DNA of 64,000 nt, from assembly GCF_048565625.1 (NCBI RefSeq), contig NZ_JBLZUR010000002.1, forward strand, positions 1,178,001 through 1,242,000, given 5' to 3'. The notes under the pieces were generated by a model that did no database searches, was not told the DNA's origin, and saw only the letters and a program-made list of their open reading frames with translations. The DNA comes from JBLZUR01 sp048565625 (lineage in GTDB: Bacteria > Pseudomonadota > Alphaproteobacteria > Sphingomonadales > Sphingomonadaceae). Positions 9,288 to 17,332 of this stretch are shown here, piece after piece; the first letter of the stretch is position 1; every line of letters begins with the position of its first letter. The position numbers were made by a program, and so were the translations under genes.

Positions 9288-9593
9288 ATGAGCGACATGA
9301 GCAATCCGCCGTTCCCGATGGAAGCCGCGGGCGCCGCCAATCTCCGCCTGCTTCAGGACGTGGACGTAAAGCTGACGGTCGAGATCGGATCGACCTCGCT
9401 CAAACTGCGCGAGCTGCTCAGCCTTGGTGAGGCGAGCGTGGTCGAACTCGACCGGCAGGCGAATGAGTTGCTCGACGTGCTGGTCAATGGCACGCTAATC
9501 GGGCGCGGCGAGGTGGTCACGATCGGCGACCGCTTCGGTATTCGCATCACCGAGCTGGCCGACCCGCGCGGAAGGGCTGTCAGCCCGGCCTGA
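9288..9593 (+). CDS. fliN: Flagellar motor switch protein FliN
   Basis: FliN forms the bottom of the C ring through its SpoA domain. The 101-residue product is almost entirely this domain (DVDVKLTVEIGSTSLKLREL, then LLDVLVNGTLIGRGEVV and IGDRFGIRITEL). It starts one base after fliM and has little N-terminal extension, making it a short version of the family. Confidence 0.95.
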   Translation: MSDMSNPPFPMEAAGAANLRLLQDVDVKLTVEIGSTSLKLRELLSLGEASVVELDRQANELLDVLVNGTLIGRGEVVTIGDRFGIRITELADPRGRAVSPA

Positions 9594-9611
9594 GGAAGGC
9601 AAAAGGGTGGC

Positions 9612-9881
9612 ATGATCGGGACGTATCTCCTCAAGCTCGCGATCACGCTGCCCATCGTCATCGGTTTGATGATCGGTTGCCTGTACCTCTGGCGTAAATT
9701 GCAGAGCCGGTTGCCAGGGCAGACGGGCACGCGCAGCCTGGCGGTGCGCGAGACGATGATGGTGTCGCCGGGGCTTCGCCTCGCGGTGCTGGAGTTCGAG
9801 GGACGGCGGTTGCTGGTCTCCGTCGGGCGCGGTGGGGTGAACCTGATCGACAAGATCGAGACGCCGACCCATGTCGAATAG
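9612..9881 (+). CDS. fliO: Flagellar biosynthesis protein FliO
   Basis: FliO is a small membrane scaffold that helps FliP assemble in the export gate. The 89-residue product has an N-terminal transmembrane helix (LAITLPIVIGLMIGCLYLW), then a small cytoplasmic domain with RSLAVRETMMVSPGLRLAVLEFEGRRLLV, the usual FliO beta-rich pattern. It overlaps fliP by 11 bases. FliO is poorly conserved and the call leans on the fliN-fliO-fliP order. Confidence 0.88.
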   Translation: MIGTYLLKLAITLPIVIGLMIGCLYLWRKLQSRLPGQTGTRSLAVRETMMVSPGLRLAVLEFEGRRLLVSVGRGGVNLIDKIETPTHVE

Positions 9882-10692
9882 GGTCGGGGCGCGGCCGTTC
9901 CCCAAGGCTCCTGCCTTTGCAGGAGCACTGTTGCTCCTCCTCCTGCTGTTCCTCGCGTTTCCCGCCTTCGCGCAGACCGCGCCGGTGACACCCGCGCCCG
10001 CGTCGCCCGTAACCGGGGCGCTCGATCGTACGCTGAACCAGCTGACCGGCCAGGGTCAGGCGCCGATGGCGCTGTCGCTGCAGGTGCTCATCATCATGAG
10101 CCTGCTGACGATCCTGCCGTCGCTGATCCTGATGATGACGAGCTTCACCCGGATAATCATCGTGCTGTCGATTCTGCGGCAGGCGCTGGGATTGCAGCAG
10201 ACGCCACCCAATCAGGTGCTGATCGGGCTTTCGCTGTTCCTGTCGCTGTTCGTGATGGCGCCGACGCTGACGCGGGTAAACGAGATAGCGCTGAAGCCGT
10301 ATAATGCCGGCCAGATCGACAGCGGGACGGCGATCACCCGCGCGGCCGACCCGATGCGGGCGTTCATGACGCGGCAGACGCGGATCAAGGACATCAACAT
10401 GTTCGCGGGGATCGCCCGGTCTGGGCCTTACGCGACCCCCAAGGACATTCCGATGTCGGTGCTGCTGCCGTCCTTCATCACCTCCGAATTGAAGACGGCG
10501 TTCCAGATCGGGTTCCTGATCTTCCTGCCGTTCATCGTCATCGATCTGGTGGTGGCCTCGGTGCTGATGGCGCTCGGCATGATGATGCTGTCGCCGAACA
10601 TCATCTCCCTGCCGTTCAAGCTGTTGCTGTTTGTCCTCGTCGATGGCTGGGCGCTGACGATGGGCAGCCTCGCCAATAGTTTCGCGACCTAA
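9871..10692 (+). CDS. fliP: Flagellar export gate protein FliP
   Basis: FliP forms, with FliQ and FliR, the core of the flagellar type III export gate. The 273-residue product has a cleavable-looking signal sequence (a long Leu run ending PAFAQT), a periplasmic stretch, and the conserved FliP body (PSLILMMTSFTRIIIVLSIL, then TPPNQVLIGLSLFLSLFVM and a C-terminal membrane pair). The ATG at 9871 lies inside fliO. The 5' end contains a perfect 8-bp hairpin whose translation PAFAGA resembles the translated palindromic elements seen elsewhere in the window. Confidence 0.96.
   Translation: MSNRVGARPFPKAPAFAGALLLLLLLFLAFPAFAQTAPVTPAPASPVTGALDRTLNQLTGQGQAPMALSLQVLIIMSLLTILPSLILMMTSFTRIIIVLSILRQALGLQQTPPNQVLIGLSLFLSLFVMAPTLTRVNEIALKPYNAGQIDSGTAITRAADPMRAFMTRQTRIKDINMFAGIARSGPYATPKDIPMSVLLPSFITSELKTAFQIGFLIFLPFIVIDLVVASVLMALGMMMLSPNIISLPFKLLLFVLVDGWALTMGSLANSFAT
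9907..9926. repeat. Perfect short hairpin in fliP signal-peptide codons
   Basis: GCTCCTGC and GCAGGAGC pair perfectly around a 4-base loop (CTTT). The hairpin lies 36 bases inside fliP and encodes APAFAGA. Its sequence type resembles one arm of the CCAGC...GCTGG element at 39130-39207, whose translation includes AIPAFAGMTG, so it may be a relic of a repeat domesticated into the signal peptide (inference). Confidence 0.6.
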
Positions 10693-10701
10693 GGGCGGGC
10701 G

Positions 10702-10971
10702 GTGGACCAGTCCTACTTCCTCGGCGTGGCGCAGGAGGCGATGTTCGTCCTCGCGCTTGCTGCCGCGCCGATCCTGATCCCGGCGCTGATCGCGGGCGTG
10801 CTGCTCGGCATGGTGCAGGCGGCGACCTCGATCAACGAGCAGACCCTGTCCTTCGTCCCCAAGCTGATCGTGGTGATGGTGGCGATCATCATTTTTGGGG
10901 GGATGATCATGGGGCTGCTGTCAGACTTCATCGTGCGGATCTTCGAGCGGATTCCGGATGTGGTGAAGTGA
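10702..10971 (+). CDS. fliQ: Flagellar export gate protein FliQ
   Basis: FliQ is the two-helix subunit of the flagellar export gate. The 89-residue product has two hydrophobic helices (AMFVLALAAAPILIPALIAG and KLIVVMVAIIIFGGMIMGLL) separated by the conserved ATSINEQTLSFVPK loop. The start is GTG at 10702, with GGGCGG just upstream. A palindromic repeat separates it from fliR. Confidence 0.96.
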   Translation: MDQSYFLGVAQEAMFVLALAAAPILIPALIAGVLLGMVQAATSINEQTLSFVPKLIVVMVAIIIFGGMIMGLLSDFIVRIFERIPDVVK

Positions 10972-10981
10972 GGGTTCCACG

Positions 10982-11112
10982 ATCCTCCCCGGCACGGGGA
11001 GGGGGACCATGCGGAGCATGGTGGAGGGGGCGCTTAACAAGCGACCCGCTCACCCGCTGACGCCCCCCTCCGTCACCGCTTCGCGGCGCCACCTCCCCGT
11101 GCCGGGGAGGAT
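10982..11112. repeat. Palindromic repeat, CCTCCCC family (copy A1), fliQ-fliR gap
   Basis: A 131-bp element whose ends are perfect 20-bp inverted repeats (ATCCTCCCCGGCACGGGGAG at 10982-11001 and its complement at 11093-11112), with further internal inverted stretches (CCATGCGGAGCATGG). It fills most of the fliQ-fliR gap. The right arm contains GGGGAGG about 9 bases before the fliR ATG, so the element seems to provide the fliR ribosome-binding site. Related copies lie at 15654-15790 and 36593-36731. Confidence 0.9.
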
Positions 11113-11119
11113 GTTCTAG

Positions 11120-11899
11120 ATGCTCGGCTTGGGCGTACCCGATGTCGAGCCGATGCTGTGGACGCTCATCTTCGTGATGGTGCGGGTGGGGGCGGCGTTT
11201 ACGGCGGCGCCGGTGTTCGGGGCGGTTGGCGTGCCGGTGCAGGTGCGCATCATCCTGGCCGGGGCAATCGCGGTGTTGGTGCTGAACGCCGCGCAGGTGC
11301 AGCCGCCGACGGTGATCTTCTCGCTGACCACCATGCTCGCGGTGGTACAGGAGGCGCTGGTGGGCCTTGCCCTCGGCTTCGTCGTGCAGATCGCCTTTGC
11401 GGCACCGCTGCTGGCAGGCGAGGCGATCTCCGGGTCGATGGGCCTGAATTTCGCCGCGACGGTCGATCCGATGAGCGGGGCGGGGACGCAGGCGATCGGG
11501 CAATTCCTGTCGATCATCATGATCCTGCTGTTCCTCGCCATCGACGGGCATCTGGTGCTGACCGACCTCGTAGTGCGCAGTTACCAGGTGCTGCCGCCGG
11601 GGCAGGGATGGCTGTCACCGAACGTGGTTAAGAACATCGCAACCTTTGGCGGCTACGCGTTCCTGGCGGGCTTCCTTTTGGCCCTTCCGGTGGGATTCAC
11701 GTTGCTCTGCCTTAACCTCGTCGTCGGTATGATGTCGCGTTCGGCGCCCTCGCTGAACCTGTTCGCGGTGGGCCTGCCGGCCAGCCTCGTCGTCGGCATC
11801 GTGACGGTGGCCGTCGCCTTTCCGGCGATGGGCGAGTTCATGGGCGGCGTGGTGCGGGAAGGGTTGAACGCGGCGGCCAGGCTGGTCTTCGGAGGCTAA
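11120..11899 (+). CDS. fliR: Flagellar export gate protein FliR
   Basis: FliR is the single-copy capstone of the FliPQR export gate. The 259-residue product has about six hydrophobic helices and the family pattern (RVGAAFTAAPVFGAVGVPVQ, LGFVVQIAFAAPLLAGEAIS, FAATVDPMSGAGTQAIGQFL). The ATG at 11120 is preceded by GGGGAGG contributed by the palindromic repeat. flhB follows after 6 bases. Confidence 0.95.
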   Translation: MLGLGVPDVEPMLWTLIFVMVRVGAAFTAAPVFGAVGVPVQVRIILAGAIAVLVLNAAQVQPPTVIFSLTTMLAVVQEALVGLALGFVVQIAFAAPLLAGEAISGSMGLNFAATVDPMSGAGTQAIGQFLSIIMILLFLAIDGHLVLTDLVVRSYQVLPPGQGWLSPNVVKNIATFGGYAFLAGFLLALPVGFTLLCLNLVVGMMSRSAPSLNLFAVGLPASLVVGIVTVAVAFPAMGEFMGGVVREGLNAAARLVFGG

Positions 11900-11905
11900 G
11901 CGGCC

Positions 11906-13045
11906 ATGTCGGAGTCCGCAGGCGAAAAGACCCAGGCACCAACCCAGAAGCGCAAGGACGATGCCGCAAAGAAGGGCGACATCCTCCGCTCCAAGGAACT
12001 CGCCACCGCCGCCGTGGTGATGGCGGGTGCCGCGTGGATGGCGATGTCCGGCCCGGCGCTCATCGACGCGTTCAAGGCGGTGATGACCGAGAGCCTGCAG
12101 TTCAGCCATGCGGATGTGGAAGATTTCCAGCCGCTGCGGCCGATCTATGCCGTGGGGTGGCAGCTGCTGCCCTCGCTTGCCAGCCTGTTCGCGATCACGA
12201 TGGTGGTGGCGATCGTCAGCCAGGCGGGCCTCGGCAATGTGCGTTTCAACGCGTCGCTCCTGGCGCCCAAGGCGAGCCGGCTCAGCCCGGTTTCCGGCTT
12301 CAGCCGCATGTTCGGCAAGCAGGGGCTGATCGAACTCGGCAAGTCGATCCTGAAGGTGATCCTGCTGGGCGCGATCGGCGGATGGCTGCTGTGGTCCACC
12401 CGCTATGAGGCGATGGGGCTGGCGGCGGGCGATCTCAATTCGGGCATCGGCAAGATGGGGGCGAGCTTCGTCAGCCTGCTGCTCATCATGTCGGGCGGGC
12501 TGCTGCTGATCGCCGGCATCGACGTGCCGATGCAGCTGGTGCGGTTGCTGGGCAAGCTGAAGATGTCGCTGCAGGAGGTGAAGGACGAGCACAAGGAGAG
12601 CGAAGGCTCGCCGGAGCTGAAGGGTCATCTGCGCCAGCGTCAGCGCGAGATCCTGATGGGCGGCGCGCGCAAGGCGGTGCAGGAGAGCCATGTCGTGCTC
12701 ACCAACCCGACGCACTTCGCCGTGGCGCTGCGGTACGATCGCGGGCGCGACCAGGCGCCGACTGTGACGGTGAAGGGGAGGGGTGCGACGGCGCTCGCCA
12801 TTCGCGAGCTGGCGGCGGAGAACAAGGTGCCGGTGCTGGAATATCCGGCGCTTGCGCGTGGCCTCTACTATACCTCGAACGAGGGGCAGGAAATCCGCGA
12901 CGACCTCTACATGGCGGTGGCGACGGTGCTGGCCTTCGTCTTCGGCCTCAACCGCGCGGCGGGCGGGCAGCAGCCACATATCATCGTGCCGGAAACCGCG
13001 CTGTTCGACGAGAACGGGGTGAAGCAGGGTGGGACGGTTCACTGA
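11906..13045 (+). CDS. flhB: Flagellar export switch protein FlhB
   Basis: FlhB is the membrane protein that, after self-cleavage and in response to FliK, switches export from hook to filament substrates. The 379-residue product starts with the usual soluble segment (EKTQAPTQKRKDDAAKKGDI), has four membrane segments, and carries the autocleavage motif NPTH at residues 267-270 in VVLTNPTHFAVAL. The C-terminal tail after the motif is intact. A palindromic repeat follows before fliD. Confidence 0.97.
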   Translation: MSESAGEKTQAPTQKRKDDAAKKGDILRSKELATAAVVMAGAAWMAMSGPALIDAFKAVMTESLQFSHADVEDFQPLRPIYAVGWQLLPSLASLFAITMVVAIVSQAGLGNVRFNASLLAPKASRLSPVSGFSRMFGKQGLIELGKSILKVILLGAIGGWLLWSTRYEAMGLAAGDLNSGIGKMGASFVSLLLIMSGGLLLIAGIDVPMQLVRLLGKLKMSLQEVKDEHKESEGSPELKGHLRQRQREILMGGARKAVQESHVVLTNPTHFAVALRYDRGRDQAPTVTVKGRGATALAIRELAAENKVPVLEYPALARGLYYTSNEGQEIRDDLYMAVATVLAFVFGLNRAAGGQQPHIIVPETALFDENGVKQGGTVH

Positions 13046-13058
13046 CCCTGCTTCCGCC

Positions 13059-13133
13059 GCCGTTCGCCCTGAGCTTGTCGAAGGGCCGGTGAGACGGTGA
13101 CGCTGGGGCTTCGACAGGCTCAGCCCGAACGGC
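13059..13133. repeat. Palindromic repeat, RPEPVEG family (copy B1), flhB-fliD gap
   Basis: A 75-bp element with imperfect inverted ends GCCGTTCGCCCTGAGCTTGT and GGCTCAGCCCGAACGGC. Similar elements occur at 19381-19454 (between the efflux ABC genes) and 41144-41219 (inside imuB, where it translates to RPEPVEG). It could form a stable RNA hairpin between flhB and fliD and partly uncouple expression of the filament-cap gene from the upstream operon (inference). Confidence 0.9.
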
Positions 13134-13231
13134 GTGGTGGAGTTCTCGAGGCCTAAAACTCTCACCCGACCGGCCGTTAATCATCATGTGGGTGCCGCGT
13201 TCCCGGCGGACCCGAAGGGGCGAGTTTCCGG

Positions 13232-15217
13232 ATGTCGATCGCAACCACGCTTGGAGTTGGATCGGGGATCGACACGACCCAGCTGGTCACCAACCTCGTC
13301 TCCGCGCAGCGCGAGGCGAAGGACACGATCTTCAAGGCCAAGACCGAGAAGCTCACCACGCAGATTTCCGGCATTTCGCAGCTGAAGAGCGGCATCCTCA
13401 ACTTCTCGACCGCGCTCACCTCGCTGATCGCGGGTGGGACGCTGACGACGCAGCCGACCACGTCGGATGCCAACGCGATCTCGGTCGCGGGGATCGCTGG
13501 GGTGAAGCCGAGCGGCGCGGCCAGTCAGATCGAGGTCAAGCAGCTCGCCGCCGCGCAGTCGGTCAGCAGCAAGGCTTTCGCCGATGCGAACACGCCGCTC
13601 GGCACCGGCAAGCTGACCTTCACCTTCGGCAATGCAACGGTCGACAGCGCGACGAGCACGATGACCGGCTTCGACGCGAAGGCGCTGCCGGCCGCGATCA
13701 GCATCGACATCGACAGCAGCAACAACAGCTTGTCCGGCATCGCCGCCGCGATCAACAAGCAGGCGACCGGCATGACGGCCACCGTTGTGTCCGACGCGAC
13801 GGGCGCGCGGCTGGTCATCAAGGGCGCGACGGGCGATGCCGCCGCCTTCACGATCAACGCCACCGAGACGGCGGGAGCCGAGGGGCTGGCGCAGCTGAAC
13901 TACGGGCCGGGGGCGACCAGCGGCGCGGTGCTCAATCAGGCGGCGGGCGATGCGATCGTCACCTTCGACGGTCTGACGGTGCGCCGGCCGTCCAACAGCA
14001 TCTCCGACCTCGTCACCGGCGCGACGCTGACGCTGAAGAGCGTCACCACGTCCAAGGTGGTGATCGGATCGAGCCAGCCGACCTCCTCGTTGAGCGCCGC
14101 CGTCTCCGACTTCGTGGGTGCGTATAACGAGCTGCTGGGGATCGTCGCCGAGCAGACGGACAAGGACACGGGCAGCCTGAACGGCGATTCCTCGGTTCGC
14201 ACGATGATGTCGATGCTCGCCAAGCTGACCAGCACGCCGTTGGTCGCAGGCGGATCGCCTTCGACATTGGCGGAGCTGGGGGTCAGCACCAATCGCGACG
14301 GCACGCTGAGCGTCGATACCGGGCGGCTGAACAAGGCGGTGGCGGCGAACCCGGCGGCGGTCGAGGCGATGTTCAACCCGACCCAGAAGAGCAGCAGCAG
14401 CCTGGTCGGGATCGTGTCGCTGGTCAGCGCGACCAAGCCGGGGACCTATGCGGTGACCGATCTGGTGGCCGCGACCGGCGGCAAGCTGACCGGCAGCGCG
14501 GTGCCGACGGCTTTCGACATGCCGCTGGTGCTGGACGCGACCAACAACGTGTTCAACGTGGCGCTGGACGGCAAGACGCCGGTCGCGGTGACGGTGCCCG
14601 CGGGCAGCTATGCGAGCGGTGCTGATTTCGCCGCCGCGCTGAACGATGCGATCCAGAACAACACGAGCATTACCGTGCTCGCCAGCATCGGCTGGGATGG
14701 GGACCATCTGACCGCCGCTTCGAAGACGCTGGGCAGCACATCGCGGATCGAGATCGGTGCGGCGGATGCGACGGTGTCGGACCTGCTCGGCCTGACCAAC
14801 GCGACCAGGGCCACAGGCACCAACGCCTCGGGCAAGATCGATAGCGTGGCGGCGGTCTCGTCGGGCTCGTTGCTCTTCGCCGCCAGCAGCAGCGCGGCCA
14901 AGGGTTTGACGATCCAGCCGCTCGCGGGTGCCACCTCCGCCACGATCACGGTCGATCGCGGCTTGCTCAACGCGCTGAACGATGTCGCCAGCAGCCTGAC
15001 CGCCTCGGGCGGTGCGCTTTACAGCGCGAATGAGCGGCTGACCAAGGCGCAGAAGGATGTCGAGGCGCAGAAGACCAAGCTCGACGAAAGTTCGGCCAAG
15101 ATGAAGGCGAACTTGACCCGGCAGTTCGCCGCAATGGACTCGCGCGTCGCTGCCTACAAATCCACGCAGTCGTTCCTGGAGCAGCAGGTCGATGCGTGGA
15201 ACAACAGTAACCGCTAA
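13232..15217 (+). CDS. fliD: Flagellar filament cap protein FliD
   Basis: FliD forms the cap at the growing filament tip and guides flagellin folding. The 661-residue product begins with the conserved N-terminal cap region (SIATTLGVGSGIDTTQLVTN), contains the FliD_N and FliD_C regions (TVRRPSNSISDLVTGATLTL), and ends with a coiled-coil segment (NERLTKAQKDVEAQKTKLDE, then a C-terminal helix ending EQQVDAWNNSNR). It is larger than many FliD proteins, with a Thr/Ala/Ser-rich central domain (about residues 390-560). fliS follows after 6 bases. Confidence 0.95.
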   Translation: MSIATTLGVGSGIDTTQLVTNLVSAQREAKDTIFKAKTEKLTTQISGISQLKSGILNFSTALTSLIAGGTLTTQPTTSDANAISVAGIAGVKPSGAASQIEVKQLAAAQSVSSKAFADANTPLGTGKLTFTFGNATVDSATSTMTGFDAKALPAAISIDIDSSNNSLSGIAAAINKQATGMTATVVSDATGARLVIKGATGDAAAFTINATETAGAEGLAQLNYGPGATSGAVLNQAAGDAIVTFDGLTVRRPSNSISDLVTGATLTLKSVTTSKVVIGSSQPTSSLSAAVSDFVGAYNELLGIVAEQTDKDTGSLNGDSSVRTMMSMLAKLTSTPLVAGGSPSTLAELGVSTNRDGTLSVDTGRLNKAVAANPAAVEAMFNPTQKSSSSLVGIVSLVSATKPGTYAVTDLVAATGGKLTGSAVPTAFDMPLVLDATNNVFNVALDGKTPVAVTVPAGSYASGADFAAALNDAIQNNTSITVLASIGWDGDHLTAASKTLGSTSRIEIGAADATVSDLLGLTNATRATGTNASGKIDSVAAVSSGSLLFAASSSAAKGLTIQPLAGATSATITVDRGLLNALNDVASSLTASGGALYSANERLTKAQKDVEAQKTKLDESSAKMKANLTRQFAAMDSRVAAYKSTQSFLEQQVDAWNNSNR

Positions 15218-15223
15218 CCGGCG

Positions 15224-15643
15224 ATGAGCTTCATGTACGCATCTCCGCTGCGTGGCGACCCGGCCGCGATCTACCGTCAGGTGGACGTCTCGAGTCGCGT
15301 GCAGTCCGCCTCGCCGCACCGGCTGATCCAGCTTCTCTACGAGGATCTCGATGTCGCGCTCAGGCAGGCGGCGTTCGCGATCGAGAAGAAGCAGTTCGAG
15401 ATCAAAAGCGCGCGGATCACCAAGGCGCTAGCGATCCTCTTCGCGCTGGAGGCGGGCCTCGACTTCACCAAGGGTGGGGACGTGGCAGAGACCTTGTCGC
15501 GGCTGTACCGGGGCGCGCGATCCGAAGTGACGGGGGCGGGCGTGTCGGGCGATGCCGAGGCGCTGCGGGTCGTGGCGGCGAACCTTGCCGAGATCGCGGC
15601 GGCGTGGCGGCAGATCGAGCAGCAGCAGCGGGCCGCGGCTTAG
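15224..15643 (+). CDS. fliS: Flagellin export chaperone FliS
   Basis: FliS binds the C-terminus of flagellin and keeps it unfolded before export. The 139-residue product is all-helical with the family start Y-R-x-V-x-SR-Q-AS-P-x-LI-LLYE (IYRQVDVSSRVQSASPHRLI, QLLYEDL). It lies directly after fliD, the usual order. The flagellin gene itself is not in the window. Confidence 0.95.
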   Translation: MSFMYASPLRGDPAAIYRQVDVSSRVQSASPHRLIQLLYEDLDVALRQAAFAIEKKQFEIKSARITKALAILFALEAGLDFTKGGDVAETLSRLYRGARSEVTGAGVSGDAEALRVVAANLAEIAAAWRQIEQQQRAAA

Positions 15644-15653
15644 GGTCGTTCTG

Positions 15654-15790
15654 ATCCTCCCCCCGCTAGGGGGAGGTGGCAGGCGTAGCCTGACGGAGGG
15701 AGAGGTTGGGAGCCAACTCGCATCCTTGAGCACACCGCCGTCCTCCCCCTCTGTCGCCTTCGGCGCCACCTCCCCCTGGCGGGGGAGGAT
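15654..15790. repeat. Palindromic repeat, CCTCCCC family (copy A2)
   Basis: A 137-bp element between fliS and the efflux operon. Its left end (ATCCTCCCCCCGCTAGGGGG) and right end are inverted copies over about 26 bases with one indel and one mismatch. The middle is also rich in paired CCTCC/GGAGG stretches. It is the only obvious structure between the flagellar and efflux operons and may act as a transcript end for fliS. Confidence 0.88.
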
Positions 15791-15859
15791 GAGTGAACGC
15801 CTTTGTTTCCGGGGAAAGCCGCGATATGGCTGGGCCATGATTGCGGGATTTCGCGCGTT

Positions 15860-17332
15860 TTGAAGGCACCGAGACTTGTCGCGGCAGTCGTGCTGGCGGC
15901 GCTGGGCGGCTGCGCGGTCGGCCCGAACTACGTCGCGCCTCCCTCCGATCAGCTGGTTGGCCCGGCATGGGACGCCGGGCTGGTGGGGGCACCGCAGGAG
16001 GTGGACCTTGCCGACTGGTGGGAGAGCTTCGACGATCCGCTGCTGTCCGACCTGATCGCGCGGGCGGCGGGCGGTAATCTCGACATTGCGGTGGCGGTCG
16101 CGCGGCTCCGGCAGGCGCGCGAGGCGATGGTGCAGGCCCGTGCCGGCCTGTTCCCCAGCCTGTCGGTGTCGGGCGGGGTGACGCGAAACTTCACCGAAGG
16201 CAGCCGATCGAACAACGTCATCATCGGTGGCGGCACCGGGGGTGGCAGCGGGATCATCGTCGATACCGGCGGATCGGGAAACACGCGGCTAAACCTCAAC
16301 GCCAATGCTTCCTGGCAGGCGGACATCCTGGGCGGAACAAGGCGGTCCATCGAGGCGGCGCGGGCGGATCGCGATGCCGCCGCATTCGACCTGGCGGACG
16401 TGCGCACCTCGATCGCGGCGGAGGTCGCGACCAACTACATCCAGGCGCGGCTGGGGCAGGCGCGGCTGGCGATCGCCGAGGGGACGCTGAAGACGCAGGA
16501 CGACAATCTGCAGATCGCGCGCTGGCGCGTGCAGGCGGGGCTGGTGTCCTCGGTCGATGCCGAGCAGGCGCGGACGCAGCGGGCGCAGACTGCGGCGTCT
16601 ATCCCCACGCTGCGCACGAACTACCTGAACGCGATCAACCGGCTGGGCGTGCTGACGGGTGCTCTGCCGGGAACAGTTCGGCCGGAGATGGAAGCGGCGC
16701 GGCCGGTGCCGGTCGGGCCGGACGCGATCGCTGTCGGTATTCCCGCCGATACCCTGCGCCAGCGCCCGGATGTGCGGAGCGCGGAGCGGCAGTTGGTGGC
16801 GGCGACGGCGCGGATCGGGGTGGCGAAGGCGCAGCTGTTCCCGGCGCTGAACATCACCGGCAATGTCGGGACATCAGCGCTGTCGCTTGGGTCGCTCGGC
16901 GATATCATCACCGGCAGCCTATTCGCCGGGCTGACGCAGTCGATCTTCCAGGCGGGGCGGCTCGGCGCGCAGGTGCGGTCGCAGCGGGCGGCGGCGGATG
17001 CCGCCTTCGCCACCTATAAGTCGACGGTGCTGACGGGACTGGAGGAAGTCGAGAACGCGCTGATCGCGGTCGAGGCCGCCAAGAGCCGGCAGCAGGAGCA
17101 GGCGATCGCCACCGACGCCGCCGGCAACGCCGCCTTCTACGCGCGCAGCCAGTATCAGGCGGGGCTGGCCGACTTCCAGACCTTGCTTGAATCCGAACGC
17201 TCGCTCTTGTCGGCGCGCGATAGCCTCGCCTCGGCACAGGCGGATCAATCGCTTGCGCTGGTGCAGCTTTACCTCGCACTTGGCGGCGGATGGCGGCCCG
17301 ACGCCCCGCTGGAGACCGGAAACTCGCGATGA
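15860..17332 (+). CDS. NodT-family outer-membrane efflux lipoprotein
   Basis: A TolC-like outer-membrane channel for the efflux system encoded by the next three genes. The lipobox LAALGGC followed by AVGPNYVAPP is the typical start of NodT/OprM-type lipoproteins; the body has two repeats of the OEP domain with coiled-coil helices and the NRLGVLTGALPG and RPDVRSAERQL motifs. Upstream in-frame starts are TTG at 15803 and TTG at 15860; the latter gives a compact lipoprotein signal peptide (MKAPRLVAAVVLAALGGC) and is preferred, although neither has a strong ribosome-binding site. The stop overlaps the next ATG as ATGA. Confidence 0.9.
   Translation: MKAPRLVAAVVLAALGGCAVGPNYVAPPSDQLVGPAWDAGLVGAPQEVDLADWWESFDDPLLSDLIARAAGGNLDIAVAVARLRQAREAMVQARAGLFPSLSVSGGVTRNFTEGSRSNNVIIGGGTGGGSGIIVDTGGSGNTRLNLNANASWQADILGGTRRSIEAARADRDAAAFDLADVRTSIAAEVATNYIQARLGQARLAIAEGTLKTQDDNLQIARWRVQAGLVSSVDAEQARTQRAQTAASIPTLRTNYLNAINRLGVLTGALPGTVRPEMEAARPVPVGPDAIAVGIPADTLRQRPDVRSAERQLVAATARIGVAKAQLFPALNITGNVGTSALSLGSLGDIITGSLFAGLTQSIFQAGRLGAQVRSQRAAADAAFATYKSTVLTGLEEVENALIAVEAAKSRQQEQAIATDAAGNAAFYARSQYQAGLADFQTLLESERSLLSARDSLASAQADQSLALVQLYLALGGGWRPDAPLETGNSR

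Noticed and set aside
10982..11112. Insertion sequence between fliQ and fliR
   Set aside because: Only 131 bp, no transposase, and the same palindromic design recurs at other sites; it is a small repeat family, not a complete transposon.
13184..15319. 711-residue - strand frame opposite fliD
   Set aside because: Arg/Gly/His-rich shadow translation with no domain, fully overlapped by the clear fliD and fliS genes.
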